This document shows, in pieces, positions 1 to 7,898 of a DNA stretch of 43,880 nucleotides. Under the pieces are notes generated by a model that worked only from the letters and a program-made list of their open reading frames with translations, was not told the DNA's origin and did not search any database. The position numbers and the translations under genes are program-made. The DNA comes from Chryseobacterium balustinum (GTDB lineage: Bacteria; Bacteroidota; Bacteroidia; Flavobacteriales; Weeksellaceae). Position 1 is the first letter of the stretch, and the number at the start of each line of letters is the position of its first letter. Location: contig NZ_FUZE01000028.1 in assembly GCF_900168205.1 (NCBI RefSeq), forward strand, positions 1-43,880. Direction: 5' to 3'.

Positions 1-205
1 CTATGAGTTTTACTCGGAGTGTATCTTAGTTTACTTAAACACTTTTCTCTTCTTACATAAATATATTATTTTTCCTAGTATAAATCTAAAGGAGTGTTTT
101 TCCGTAACAAAGAGAAGAAAAAATATATCGAGAACTTTTTATAATGCCTGTTCTCGATACAAAATTCTTTCAGAATTTTTACTCGAATTGACGTGTACAT
201 AAAAT
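1..205. repeat. Non-coding repeat-like sequence with hairpins
   Basis: No convincing gene is seen here. A perfect 10-bp inverted repeat (126-135 with 150-159, arm TATCGAGAAC) is followed by a short AAATTCT/AGAATTT dyad near 162-180. The phrase TTTTACTCG occurs at about 9-17 and again near 177-185. Such sequence resembles the dispersed non-coding repeats common between genes in flavobacterial genomes; membership in a named family is inferred. Confidence 0.4.
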
Positions 206-243
206 AAAAAAGGAAGCATAAATCTCAAAGATTTATGCTTCCT
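201..243 (-). terminator. Intrinsic terminator of the MoxR gene
   Basis: A perfect 14-bp stem (212-225 with 229-242) closes over a 3-nt loop. On the minus strand it is followed by a T-rich run (complement of 201-211). It lies 27 bp past the stop codon of the minus-strand ATPase gene. Confidence 0.8.
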
Positions 244-269
244 CTATATCATAATCATTGTTTCAAAAA

Positions 270-1724
270 TTAATTTCTGAACAATTGTCTTACATCTGCA
301 GAGTCAAAAGTATACGCTGTTGAATTTTCAGACTTATCTAATTTTTTACTGATTGTCAAAGCCCATAAAACCAATTCTTTACAGAAGTTTTTGTCTTCTT
401 CATTGAGTTCTGAAGCATTTTCTTCAACAACGGTTGTTAAAGGTGTAATGCTGTTGAGTTTGCTGTAGAATTCTTCGTCAGTGTCGGTGTAATTCAGTTC
501 CAAATGATTTTTGTTGAACCATTTGATTAAATCGGTGTATGGCGTTTTGATGCCTTCTTTTTCCAATTTTGAAATGCGTGGGAAAATACTTTCAAACTGT
601 ACTATCACGGCTTTATCAATCAAAATTTTGGCAACATAATCAGCACCTTCCTGTTCGCCTTCGTAAACCAATTCAATCTTTCCGGTAATTGAAGGAATGA
701 TCGACATAAAATCAAGCAGACGAACAGTAGTTTTTGGAGCTTCAGATTCTATTAATCGTAATTTTGCTGCAGCAACTAGGTTTTCCATTGCACTGATCGT
801 CAATCTTGCACTTACACCACTTTTCGCATCCACATATTCGCTATCACGAGCAGCAAAAGCAACTTCTTCCAAAAGATTTTTCGCCAAATCCGGAATTTGA
901 ATCTGTGCTTTATCTTCCGCAGAAACCTGAGCTTCCTGTTCGGTGATTTGTTTTGCTAAGGCAATAGTTTTCGGATAATGAGTAAAAATCTGTGATCCAA
1001 TTCTGTCTTTTAATGGCGTTACAATACTTCCACGATTGGTATAATCTTCCGGATTTGCAGTAAATACAAACTGAATATCTAAAGGCATTCTCAACTGAAA
1101 TCCACGAATCTGAATATCGCCTTCCTGCAAAATATTAAATAAAGAAACCTGAATTCTAGCCTGTAGATCGGGCAATTCATTTAAAACAAAAATCGAACGG
1201 TTTGCTCTTGGGATCATTCCATAATGTAGAACACGTTCATCAGAATAGGGTAGTTTTAAAGTTGCTGCTTTAATCGGATCGATGTCACCAATTAAATCGG
1301 CAACATTCACGTCGGGAGTTGCCAGCTTTTCAAAGAAACGATTTGAACGGTGAACCCAAGAAATCGGAGTCTCGTCACCCAATTCTGCAATAAGATCCCT
1401 TGCATATTTTGAAATAGGATTGAAAGGGTTATCATTGATTTCAGAACCTTTTACAATCGGCATGTATTCATCCAAAAGATTCACCATGCTTCTTGCAATT
1501 CTGGTTTTTGCCTGTCCGCGTAAACCTAATAAATTGATGTGGTGACCTGCTAAAATTGCCTTTTTTAATTGTGGAACTACAGAATCTTCATACCCCCAAA
1601 GTCCTTCAAAAACCGGCTCTTTAGCCTTGATTTTCGCAATCAAATTTGCCTGAATTTCCTGACTGATGGTTTTATCTGTATATCCTGATTTTTTTAATTC
1701 TTTAAATGTTGTATCGTTTTTCAT
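270..1724 (-). CDS. MoxR-type AAA+ ATPase
   Basis: A 484-residue AAA+ ATPase of the MoxR/magnesium-chelatase group, thought to act with VWA-domain partners as a cytoplasmic chaperone or metal/cofactor insertase. The P-loop is GLRGQAKT (residues 67-74). The Walker B segment is SIFVLNELPDL (177-187), with Asn where Asp is usual. Sensor 1 is FVFTANPEDY (219-228) and a likely arginine finger follows in PLKDRIG. The ATG at 1724 was chosen because the longer reading frame (to 1772) runs into a repeat element and adds only a low-complexity leader. The next gene upstream is a VWA protein on the same strand, the classic MoxR-VWA pairing. The client protein is unknown. Confidence 0.85.
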   Translation of the reverse strand: MKNDTTFKELKKSGYTDKTISQEIQANLIAKIKAKEPVFEGLWGYEDSVVPQLKKAILAGHHINLLGLRGQAKTRIARSMVNLLDEYMPIVKGSEINDNPFNPISKYARDLIAELGDETPISWVHRSNRFFEKLATPDVNVADLIGDIDPIKAATLKLPYSDERVLHYGMIPRANRSIFVLNELPDLQARIQVSLFNILQEGDIQIRGFQLRMPLDIQFVFTANPEDYTNRGSIVTPLKDRIGSQIFTHYPKTIALAKQITEQEAQVSAEDKAQIQIPDLAKNLLEEVAFAARDSEYVDAKSGVSARLTISAMENLVAAAKLRLIESEAPKTTVRLLDFMSIIPSITGKIELVYEGEQEGADYVAKILIDKAVIVQFESIFPRISKLEKEGIKTPYTDLIKWFNKNHLELNYTDTDEEFYSKLNSITPLTTVVEENASELNEEDKNFCKELVLWALTISKKLDKSENSTAYTFDSADVRQLFRN

Positions 1725-1754
1725 TTTTATAAATGATATTATTTTGTTTATATT

Positions 1755-1893
1755 TTTTACCACAAAAGTCACAAAAGATATTCTTGTAAAATGCAGTTAA
1801 TCAAAAGTCCAAAAAAGCAGATTGTTATTTTAGCAGTTTACTTTTCTGTTCTTTTGCATCGCTAAAAAACTTTTGCCTCTTTTGTGGTTAAAA
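1755..1893. repeat. Inverted-repeat intergenic element, copy A
   Basis: The left end reads ACCACAAAAGTCACAAAAG (from 1759). The right end, read on the minus strand from 1893, gives TTTAACCACAAAAGAGGCAA, so the two ends are inverted copies. It has no coding capacity. Related elements lie at 3362-3532 and 6647-6774. It separates the MoxR and VWA genes, so if they are co-transcribed it lies in the transcript. Confidence 0.6.
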
Positions 1894-1938
1894 TTTTGAA
1901 TTGTTAACTTTTATCTTTTGCCTTTTAACTTGGCTCTT

Positions 1939-3081
1939 TTATATCCTTTTAATCCTATTCTTCTCATAATCCTCAAAGATCATTTGTCCTAATCCTGAAA
2001 GACCTGTGAGAAAAGCTTTTCCTTTATTCTGAGCAGTAAATGCATTCACAAATTGTCGTAGATAAGGATCTTGGGCAATCATGAAAGTGGTGATAGGGAT
2101 TTTTAGTTTTCTGGCTTGTGCAGCTTTATTGAGACATTCAGAAACAATTTTTTCGTCTAAACCAACACTGTTCATATAATATTCTCCGGTAGGAAGTTTC
2201 AAGCAGCTTGGTTTTCCATCGGTGATCATGAAAATTTGCTTGTTGGTATTTCTTTTTCTACGAAGAATATCCATTGCCAATTCCAATCCTGCAACCGTAT
2301 TGGTGTGATACGGACCAACCTGTAAATAGGGCAGGTCTTTGATTTTAATAGGCCAAGCTTCGTTTCCGAAAACAATAATATCGATGGAATCTTTTGGATA
2401 TTTTCTTTTGATAAGTTCCACTAAAGCCATTGCAACTTTTTTGGCAGGTGTGATACGATCTTCACCATACAAGATCATAGAGTGACTGATATCGATCATT
2501 AAAACCGTACTCATTTGAGCTTTATGTTTGGTTTCTTCTACGATGAGGTCGTCTTCTGTCATTCGAAGATCAGAAATTCCATTGTTAATTTGAGCGTTTT
2601 TCAGACTTTCCGTCATGTTTATCGAGGATAAGTCGTCGCCGTACTGGAAATTTCGGTTTTCACCATCACGTTCATCGCCAACTCCTGATTTGTTGGTTCT
2701 GTGATTTCCGATGCCACTTTTTTTAAGCTTTCCGAAAATCTGGTCTAAAGCATATTCCCGTAAAGCAGCTTCCAGTTTGGCTGTAAGAATGTTTTTTCCT
2801 TTTCCAGTTCCGGAATTTCCATCTTCGGAATCGTCTTCTTTTTTAATGTAACCTCGCTTTCTTAAATCTTCTTCAAAATCTTCAAGTGTATATTCGTCGG
2901 TGAAAATATCATATTCTTTATCGAGCATATCGAGCCACTCAAAAGCTTCCTCAATATCTCCGGAAGTGTGGGTTAGCAAGTCTTTGAACACATCAAAAAC
3001 CCGGTCAAAATGCGAAATTTCTTCCGGAATATGTTTGCTGAATGTAAATCCCTGTTGAAAATTAAATTGTTTATCTGTCAT
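1939..3081 (-). CDS. VWA domain-containing protein, partner of MoxR ATPase
   Basis: A 380-residue cytoplasmic protein with a C-terminal von Willebrand factor A domain. The metal-binding MIDAS motif D197-x-S199-x-S201 (MIDISHSM) is intact, with Thr around 260-262 and D288 (MITDGKPS) as later ligands. The N-terminal part (1-190) is acidic and charged with a Gly/Asp/Asn-rich linker, and has no signal peptide or membrane segment. In MoxR systems the VWA protein binds the ATPase hexamer and recruits the substrate. Its position just upstream of the ATPase gene on the same strand supports that role. The specific substrate cannot be told from the sequence. Confidence 0.85.
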   Translation of the reverse strand: MTDKQFNFQQGFTFSKHIPEEISHFDRVFDVFKDLLTHTSGDIEEAFEWLDMLDKEYDIFTDEYTLEDFEEDLRKRGYIKKEDDSEDGNSGTGKGKNILTAKLEAALREYALDQIFGKLKKSGIGNHRTNKSGVGDERDGENRNFQYGDDLSSINMTESLKNAQINNGISDLRMTEDDLIVEETKHKAQMSTVLMIDISHSMILYGEDRITPAKKVAMALVELIKRKYPKDSIDIIVFGNEAWPIKIKDLPYLQVGPYHTNTVAGLELAMDILRRKRNTNKQIFMITDGKPSCLKLPTGEYYMNSVGLDEKIVSECLNKAAQARKLKIPITTFMIAQDPYLRQFVNAFTAQNKGKAFLTGLSGLGQMIFEDYEKNRIKRI

Positions 3082-3254
3082 GAGATGAATCTCGTTTTTA
3101 GAAAAGACAAGTTAGGGATTTTTGAAGGAGTGGAATGATTTTAAAAATAGAAAATATGGATGATGGTGATAGAAATCCTAATGGCTTTAATGCCTTATTT
3201 CAACTAAATTTATATTCTTGACTATTAAATATTATGAATAAATTGGGAAGAGTT

Positions 3255-3323
3255 TTTGTCATTCTGAAAGAATCTAAACAATTAACTTTAAATTTGTCTT
3301 CTAGATTCTTTCAGAATGACAAA
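3255..3323. repeat. 22-bp perfect inverted repeat (GTCATTCTGAAAGAATC type)
   Basis: Positions 3255-3276 (core GTCATTCTGAAAGAATC) are the exact reverse complement of 3302-3323, separated by 25 bp. There is no T-tract typical of a terminator, and no transposase is nearby. A partial relative (ATTCTTTCAGAAT) sits at about 164-176. Confidence 0.75.
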
Positions 3324-3361
3324 CGTATTATTTATTTATATTAAACTTGTTTAAACTTTTT

Positions 3362-3532
3362 ATTTAACCACAAAAGAGGCAAAAGATTTAGATACTTTTA
3401 TCTAAAGTTGATGAGTACAAAGAAAAAAAGCACACAAAAATCTTTAAAAATCTTTGATTTTTTATTCTTTTGAGAACTTTGATAATCTAATAATAGCTTT
3501 ATAATTATCTTTTGTTCCTTTTGTGGTTAAAT
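3362..3532. repeat. Inverted-repeat intergenic element, copy B
   Basis: The left end (3362 onward) reads ATTTAACCACAAAAGAGGC and the right end, on the minus strand from 3532, reads ATTTAACCACAAAAGGAAC, giving matching inverted termini around about 170 bp of AT-rich non-coding DNA. The interior phrase AATCTTTGATTT is shared with copy C near 6735. Confidence 0.65.
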
Positions 3533-3600
3533 TTCAAATTAGTTTAAACAGCTTTAATAATAAAGTATGGATTTTCTATAAAAATTCGTACTCAAAACTT

Positions 3601-3608
3601 TATCTTTG
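3601..3608 (+). promoter_or_regulatory. -7 box TATCTTTG of the methyltransferase gene
   Basis: An exact match to the Bacteroidota -7 consensus TAnnTTTG, 17 bp before the ATG at 3626. No good TTG -33 element was found at the expected spacing. Confidence 0.6.
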
Positions 3609-3625
3609 CACCATTAAAATTCAGC

Positions 3626-4330
3626 ATGAAAGACTTAATGGGACGCGCAATCTGGGATTATTTTCACAACGAAAATCCTGAAGATTTGCAGACTGAAACT
3701 TCAATTTCCGAACTCGATGAGCTTCCGGTAGAATATCTTTTCAGAGATTTTGAAGAGATGAATAAGATCGAAAAGAAAGCTTTAAAACTATCGTCAGGAA
3801 AAGTTTTGGACATTGGAGCAGGAGCTGGTTCGCATTCGTTGTATCTTCAGAATGATAGAAATTTAGATGTTACTGCCTTAGATATTTCGCCAAAATCGAT
3901 TGAAGTTTGCGAATTGAGAGGAATTAAGAAAGCAATTGCTCAGAATATGCTTAAGTTTCCTGGCGAAACTTTCGATACTATTCTTCTATTAATGAATGGA
4001 ACCGGAATTTTTCAAAGTCTGAAAGTCATTGATATTTACCTTAAAAAACTTCATTCTTTATTAAATAAAAACGGACAGATTCTGATTGATAGCACCGATA
4101 TTCTCTATATGTTCGATGCTGATGAAGATGGTGGAGTTTATATTCCGGCAGAAGGATATTATGGTGAATTGGATTATATCGTTCATTACAAAGGCGAGTC
4201 TGAAGATCCTATCAAATGGCTATATCTTGATTTTAATACCTTGGAAAATGCTGCAGAAAATAATGGTTTTGCTATCGAAAAAGTTTTGCAGGATGAAGAT
4301 TCTTATTTGGCAAAGCTGACAAAAAAATAA
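3626..4330 (+). CDS. Class I SAM-dependent methyltransferase
   Basis: A 234-residue soluble protein with a Rossmann-type methyltransferase fold. Motif I (SAM binding) is VLDIGAGAGSH at residues 60-70, and the acidic residue ending strand 2 lies in VTALDIS. A motif IV-like stretch, FDTILLLMNGTG, follows. It carries no fused domain that would reveal the substrate, so small-molecule, lipid or protein methylation are all open. The gene is monocistronic by its surroundings: repeat-rich DNA upstream with its own -7 box and GCTCC hairpins downstream. Confidence 0.75.
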   Translation: MKDLMGRAIWDYFHNENPEDLQTETSISELDELPVEYLFRDFEEMNKIEKKALKLSSGKVLDIGAGAGSHSLYLQNDRNLDVTALDISPKSIEVCELRGIKKAIAQNMLKFPGETFDTILLLMNGTGIFQSLKVIDIYLKKLHSLLNKNGQILIDSTDILYMFDADEDGGVYIPAEGYYGELDYIVHYKGESEDPIKWLYLDFNTLENAAENNGFAIEKVLQDEDSYLAKLTKK

Positions 4331-4711
4331 GCTAAATCAATAGTTTCAAATATATTTTTTTGAAAAGGTTGCGCTCCTACGGAGCGCGCTGTCACAGCTT
4401 CACAACTATACTATAAAGGTTTTGCTCCTATGGAGCATGATTCTGTAAACAAGATTTTTATACAATTTAAAAATTGAAATTTTCAATCTTGTTATCATTA
4501 AATATTCAAGAATAATGAATATTCATGTGATCAGATTTAAAGATAGTTCACAAAATTATTCATCATTTTATTTTAGATTAACTATAAATTATAGTATTAA
4601 ATATTTGATTTATAGTTGATTGTGTTTTGTTGTTTCCAAAAAAGTATAAAAAAACCATTTCACGGAATCATTTTTGTATCCATATTGATAATCACATTTA
4701 AATATACAATT
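4331..4711. other. Intergenic region upstream of ferritin
   Basis: 381 bp without a supported gene. It contains two short GCTCC palindromes (4371-4387 and 4423-4437) and then AT-rich sequence leading to the ferritin start. An in-frame upstream extension of ferritin exists from 4616 but looks non-homologous. No exact TAnnTTTG box was found here. Confidence 0.6.
4371..4437. repeat. Paired GCTCC-TAY-GGAGC palindromic repeats
   Basis: Two hairpins with 3-nt loops: GCGCTCC-TAC-GGAGCGC at 4371-4387 and TGCTCC-TAT-GGAGCA at 4423-4437. Each is preceded by AAAGGTT or AAGGTTT, so they are two copies of one short dispersed repeat, 52 bp apart. They may also act as weak terminators for the gene ending at 4330. 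Confidence 0.6.
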
Positions 4712-5263
4712 ATGAATACCAACAGACTTTCACCTGCGCTGGAAAAAGCATTGAGTGACCAAATGAATAAAGAAATTCACGCTTCACACACATTTTTATC
4801 GTACGGAATTTGGGCAGATGATAAAGGATATAGCGGAATTGCCAATTTTCTATACCGTCATTCGCAGGAAGAGAGAAATCATTCCATAAAATTTATGGAG
4901 TACGTTTTAAACAGAGGTGGAAAGCCAAAAGTGGATGCCATTCCGGCTCCGCCTGCTGATCCGGAAACTTTATCGGCTTGTTTCGATGGTGTTTTTAAAC
5001 ATGAAGTAGACAATACAACTGCTATTTACAGGCTCGTAGATTTGGCTTTGGAAGAAAAAGACTGGGCAACATGGAATTTTATGCAGTGGTTTGTTCAGGA
5101 ACAGATTGAGGAAGAAACTTTAGCTTCCAATTTAATAGATAAATTAAAAATTGCGGGTGGTGACAGAGCTACAGATGAATCATTATTCAACTTAGACAGC
5201 GCAATGGCATCTGCTCCAAATGATGTTCCGCTGGCTCAGGAAGCTACAGGGAATAATCCATAA
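4712..5263 (+). CDS. ftnA: Non-haem ferritin
   Basis: A 183-residue ferritin that oxidises Fe(II) at a di-iron centre and stores it inside a 24-subunit shell in the cytoplasm. The ferroxidase ligands align with E. coli FtnA at a constant offset: E21, E54, H57, E98, Q131 and E134. The four-helix bundle is complete and followed by a short Ala/Pro-rich tail. The ATG at 4712 was chosen because NTNRLSPALEKAL is the typical ferritin N-terminus. The upstream 32 codons are hydrophobic and unlike the family. A strong terminator follows at 5291. Confidence 0.95.
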   Translation: MNTNRLSPALEKALSDQMNKEIHASHTFLSYGIWADDKGYSGIANFLYRHSQEERNHSIKFMEYVLNRGGKPKVDAIPAPPADPETLSACFDGVFKHEVDNTTAIYRLVDLALEEKDWATWNFMQWFVQEQIEEETLASNLIDKLKIAGGDRATDESLFNLDSAMASAPNDVPLAQEATGNNP

Positions 5264-5290
5264 ACGTAAATTCTCAAAAAAATATTTCTT

Positions 5291-5320
5291 AAAATCCGTC
5301 AAATTATTGGCGGATTTTTT
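5291..5320 (+). terminator. Intrinsic terminator after ferritin
   Basis: A 12-bp stem (5291-5302 with 5307-5318, one G-T pair) and a 4-nt loop, running into a T-tract. It lies 27 bp after the ferritin stop. Confidence 0.85.
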
Positions 5321-5346
5321 TATTATGAATTCCACCGTAAAATCAC

Positions 5347-5354
5347 TATCTTTG
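5347..5354 (+). promoter_or_regulatory. -7 box TATCTTTG upstream of ychF
   Basis: An exact TAnnTTTG match. It implies a leader of about 120 nt before the ychF ATG at 5480. That leader contains a small CCGTAAGG hairpin near 5440, but nothing resembling a known riboswitch. Confidence 0.55.
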
Positions 5355-5479
5355 CCCGCTGAAAGTTGAAGTGTTGTAGAATTTAATTAGATTTTATAAA
5401 ACTTTGAACTTTTAAACTTTTGAATCTAACGATATGAAACCGTAAGGTTACATAACACAATAATAAAATAAATTTCGTT

Positions 5480-6571
5480 ATGAAATGTGGAATCGTAGGC
5501 TTACCGAATGTAGGTAAATCAACTCTTTTTAACTGCTTAAGCAATGCTAAAGCACAGTCTGCCAATTATCCTTTCTGTACTATCGAGCCTAATTTAGGAA
5601 CGGTTTCTGTACCGGATCAAAGATTATTTGAGCTTGAAAAATTGGTAAATCCTGAAAGAGTTTTGCCTGCTGTTGTAGAGATTGTAGATATTGCTGGTCT
5701 TGTAAAAGGAGCAAGTAAAGGAGAAGGTTTAGGAAACCAATTCTTGGCAAACATTCGTGAATGTGAAGCGATTATTCATGTTTTAAGATGTTTTGAAAAC
5801 GGAAATATTATCCACGTTGAAGGTTCAGTAGACCCCTTGAGAGATAAAGATATTATCGATATCGAGCTTCAGTTAAAAGATTTGGAAACAGTTGGAAAAG
5901 CTGTTGAAAAAGCGAAAAAATTCATCAAATCGGGTAAGAAAGAAGATTTGTTGACATACGAAACACTTCAAAATCTTCAGAAACATCTTGAAGACGGTAG
6001 AAATGCAAGAGAGTTTGCAATGGATGATTTTGCAAAGTCGGTTATTGGTGAAGTTCAACTTTTGACCAATAAACCAGTTCTTTACGTTTGTAATGTAGAT
6101 GAAAATTCTATTAAAAACGGTAATGATTGGATTGCGAAAATTGAAGAAATGGCGAAAGGCGAAGGTGCTGAAACAGTAGTTTTGGCAGCTCAGATCGAAG
6201 CTGATATTAATGAACTTGAAACTTTCGAAGAAAGAGAGATCTTCTTGGAAGAATTAGGTCTTACAGAGCCTGGAGTAAACCGTTTAATCAGAAAAGCTTA
6301 TGATTTATTAAAGCTACAAACGTATTTTACAGCAGGTGTAAAAGAAGTAAGAGCTTGGACAATCGGACAAGGTTGGACGGCTCCTCAAGCTGCTGGAGTA
6401 ATTCACACAGATTTTGAAAAAGGTTTCATCCGTGCAGAAGTAATCAGATACAATGATTATGTAACGTATGGTTCTGAAGCAAAAGTAAAAGAAGCTGGAA
6501 AGCTTTCTGTAGAAGGTAAAGAATACATCGTTCAGGACGGTGATATCATGCACTTCAGATTTAATGTTTAA
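5480..6571 (+). CDS. ychF: Ribosome-associated ATPase YchF (OLA1 family)
   Basis: A 363-residue Obg-family P-loop NTPase of the YchF/OLA1 subfamily, which prefers ATP and binds ribosomes. G1 is GLPNVGKS (residues 7-14) and the G3 region is VEIVDIAGLVKGASKGEG. The usual GTP-specific NKxD motif is replaced by CNVDE, as expected for YchF. A coiled-coil insert lies near the middle and a TGS domain at the C-terminus. Length and motifs are standard and no damage is seen. It is probably monocistronic, with its own -7 box and terminator. Confidence 0.96.
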   Translation: MKCGIVGLPNVGKSTLFNCLSNAKAQSANYPFCTIEPNLGTVSVPDQRLFELEKLVNPERVLPAVVEIVDIAGLVKGASKGEGLGNQFLANIRECEAIIHVLRCFENGNIIHVEGSVDPLRDKDIIDIELQLKDLETVGKAVEKAKKFIKSGKKEDLLTYETLQNLQKHLEDGRNAREFAMDDFAKSVIGEVQLLTNKPVLYVCNVDENSIKNGNDWIAKIEEMAKGEGAETVVLAAQIEADINELETFEEREIFLEELGLTEPGVNRLIRKAYDLLKLQTYFTAGVKEVRAWTIGQGWTAPQAAGVIHTDFEKGFIRAEVIRYNDYVTYGSEAKVKEAGKLSVEGKEYIVQDGDIMHFRFNV

Positions 6572-6603
6572 AAATATTAAAAGTTAGTTATATAGTATTT
6601 TAA

Positions 6604-6635
6604 AGACGCTTCCATGAATTTGGGAGCGTTTTTTT
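6604..6635 (+). terminator. Intrinsic terminator after ychF
   Basis: Stem ACGCTTCC (6606-6613) with GGGAGCGT (6622-6629), one G-T pair, followed by seven Ts. Confidence 0.85.
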
Positions 6636-6646
6636 GTAAACTTTAC

Positions 6647-6774
6647 TTTAACTAAAAAAGTTCTTGACACATAAGCCACATTAGATTTTAGTTTAAAATT
6701 TTGAAAATATTTTAGAACACAAAGATTTTGAAATCTTTGATTTCAAACTTATGTGCTCTTTTATGTGGTTAAAA
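6647..6774. repeat. Inverted-repeat intergenic element, copy C
   Basis: The right end on the minus strand reads TTTTTAACCACATAAAAGAG and the left end carries TTTAAC then ACACATAAGCCACAT, a diverged inverted pair. The interior AATCTTTGATTT matches copy B. It is more diverged than copies A and B. Confidence 0.5.
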
Positions 6775-6847
6775 ATAAAGCTCTCATATGACTTTTGTGT
6801 TTTAAAAGACAGCCTTTATAATTAAATTATGTTTCAAAACTTCTTCC

Positions 6848-6855
6848 TATATTTG
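6848..6855 (+). promoter_or_regulatory. -7 box TATATTTG of the AraC-family gene
   Basis: An exact TAnnTTTG match, 20 bp before the ATG at 6876, giving a short leader. Confidence 0.65.
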
Positions 6856-6875
6856 ATTTATACAAATTCCGCATC

Positions 6876-7814
6876 ATGGAAAAACTAGCTCATGCTTCTC
6901 TTGAAGATTTTTATCTTGAGATGACTAAAGGATTGGGAAAAGATATCGAAAGTATCTTTCCAAAAGGTCTTCACAAAGATATTGGTCATTTTAATGTGTT
7001 TGATATTGCGCAGACCATTGCCAATGTCAAAAAAACTTCCGAAATGCCTTACAATAGGAGGAAATACTATAAAATCAGTTTAATAAGAGGAAAAAACAGG
7101 GCGGAATATGCCGATAAAGTAATCTCTATAAAAAAGAATGCTTTGCTTTTTGCAACTCCGAAAGTTCCGTATCATTATGTACCTGAAGATGAGAACCAGT
7201 CGGGGAATTTTTGTGTTTTTACGGCTGATTTTTTTACTAAAAATTCGTCTAAAAATATTCTTGAAGATTTGCCTTTATTTCAACCGGGTACCATTCCTGT
7301 TTTTGAAATTGATGACGAACTAGCCGATGAGGTTGATTTACTGTTTGAAAAAATTAAAAAAGAAATCGATTCTGATTATGAATTTAAATATGATTTAATT
7401 CGAAATTATGTTTCCGAACTGATTCATTACGGACAAAAATTACAACCTGCAGAAAAAGTTGGTAATTCACACAATGCAGCAGTGAGAGTGGTTTCTCTGT
7501 TTATCGAATTGTTAGAAAGACAGTTTCCAATTGAATCTTCCAATCAACGAATTCAGTTAAAAGTAGCCAAAGATTTTGCAGATCGATTGTCTATTCATGT
7601 GAACTATTTAAATAAAAATTTAAAAGAAAAAACAGGAAAGACAACTACAGAATTTATTGCAGATCGATTGATTCAGGAAGCTAAAATATTATTAAAACAA
7701 ACCAACTGGAATATTTCTGAAATTTCATATGCTTTGGGTTTTGAAGAGGTTGCTCACTTCTCCAATTTTTTCAAACGCAAAACTTCATTGGCACCAATGG
7801 AATTTCGTTTCTGA
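6876..7814 (+). CDS. AraC-family transcriptional regulator
   Basis: A 312-residue DNA-binding regulator. The last ~95 residues form the double helix-turn-helix of the AraC family, with the conserved second-helix signature ISEISYALGFEEVAHFSNFF and the closing 'P-x-E-F-R' motif. The N-terminal ~200 residues resemble a cupin-like sensor (a run of strands around 60-130) but no ligand can be named. The SDR oxidoreductase gene follows after 84 bp on the same strand, a common regulator-target arrangement, so control of that gene is the best guess. The start is supported by the -7 box at 6848. Confidence 0.88.
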   Translation: MEKLAHASLEDFYLEMTKGLGKDIESIFPKGLHKDIGHFNVFDIAQTIANVKKTSEMPYNRRKYYKISLIRGKNRAEYADKVISIKKNALLFATPKVPYHYVPEDENQSGNFCVFTADFFTKNSSKNILEDLPLFQPGTIPVFEIDDELADEVDLLFEKIKKEIDSDYEFKYDLIRNYVSELIHYGQKLQPAEKVGNSHNAAVRVVSLFIELLERQFPIESSNQRIQLKVAKDFADRLSIHVNYLNKNLKEKTGKTTTEFIADRLIQEAKILLKQTNWNISEISYALGFEEVAHFSNFFKRKTSLAPMEFRF

Positions 7815-7898
7815 TTTGATTTTTGCAAATTTCAGATTGATTGGAGTAAATCATCAAGGCTGAAATTAACTCAACTTTGTAACATCAAAAAATCAAAT

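Larger units (their letters stand above)
3082..3625. other. 544-bp intergenic region with two inverted-repeat elements and a promoter
   Basis: No plausible gene was seen on either strand. It holds a perfect 22-bp inverted repeat (3255-3323), the second copy of the ACCACAAAAG element (3362-3532), and the promoter of the methyltransferase gene (3601-3608). Confidence 0.7.
6572..6875. other. 304-bp intergenic region: terminator, repeat element and promoter
   Basis: No gene is seen. In order it holds the ychF terminator (6604-6635), the third copy of the inverted-repeat element (6647-6774), and the -7 box of the AraC-family regulator (6848-6855). Confidence 0.7.

Noticed and set aside
1725..1772. 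Longer N-terminus of the MoxR gene
   Set aside because: It runs into the terminal repeat of a non-coding element and adds residues not expected in the family.
4616..4711. Upstream extension of ferritin giving a hydrophobic leader
   Set aside because: The sequence is unlike ferritins, and the ATG at 4712 gives the normal N-terminus; export of ferritin is not expected.
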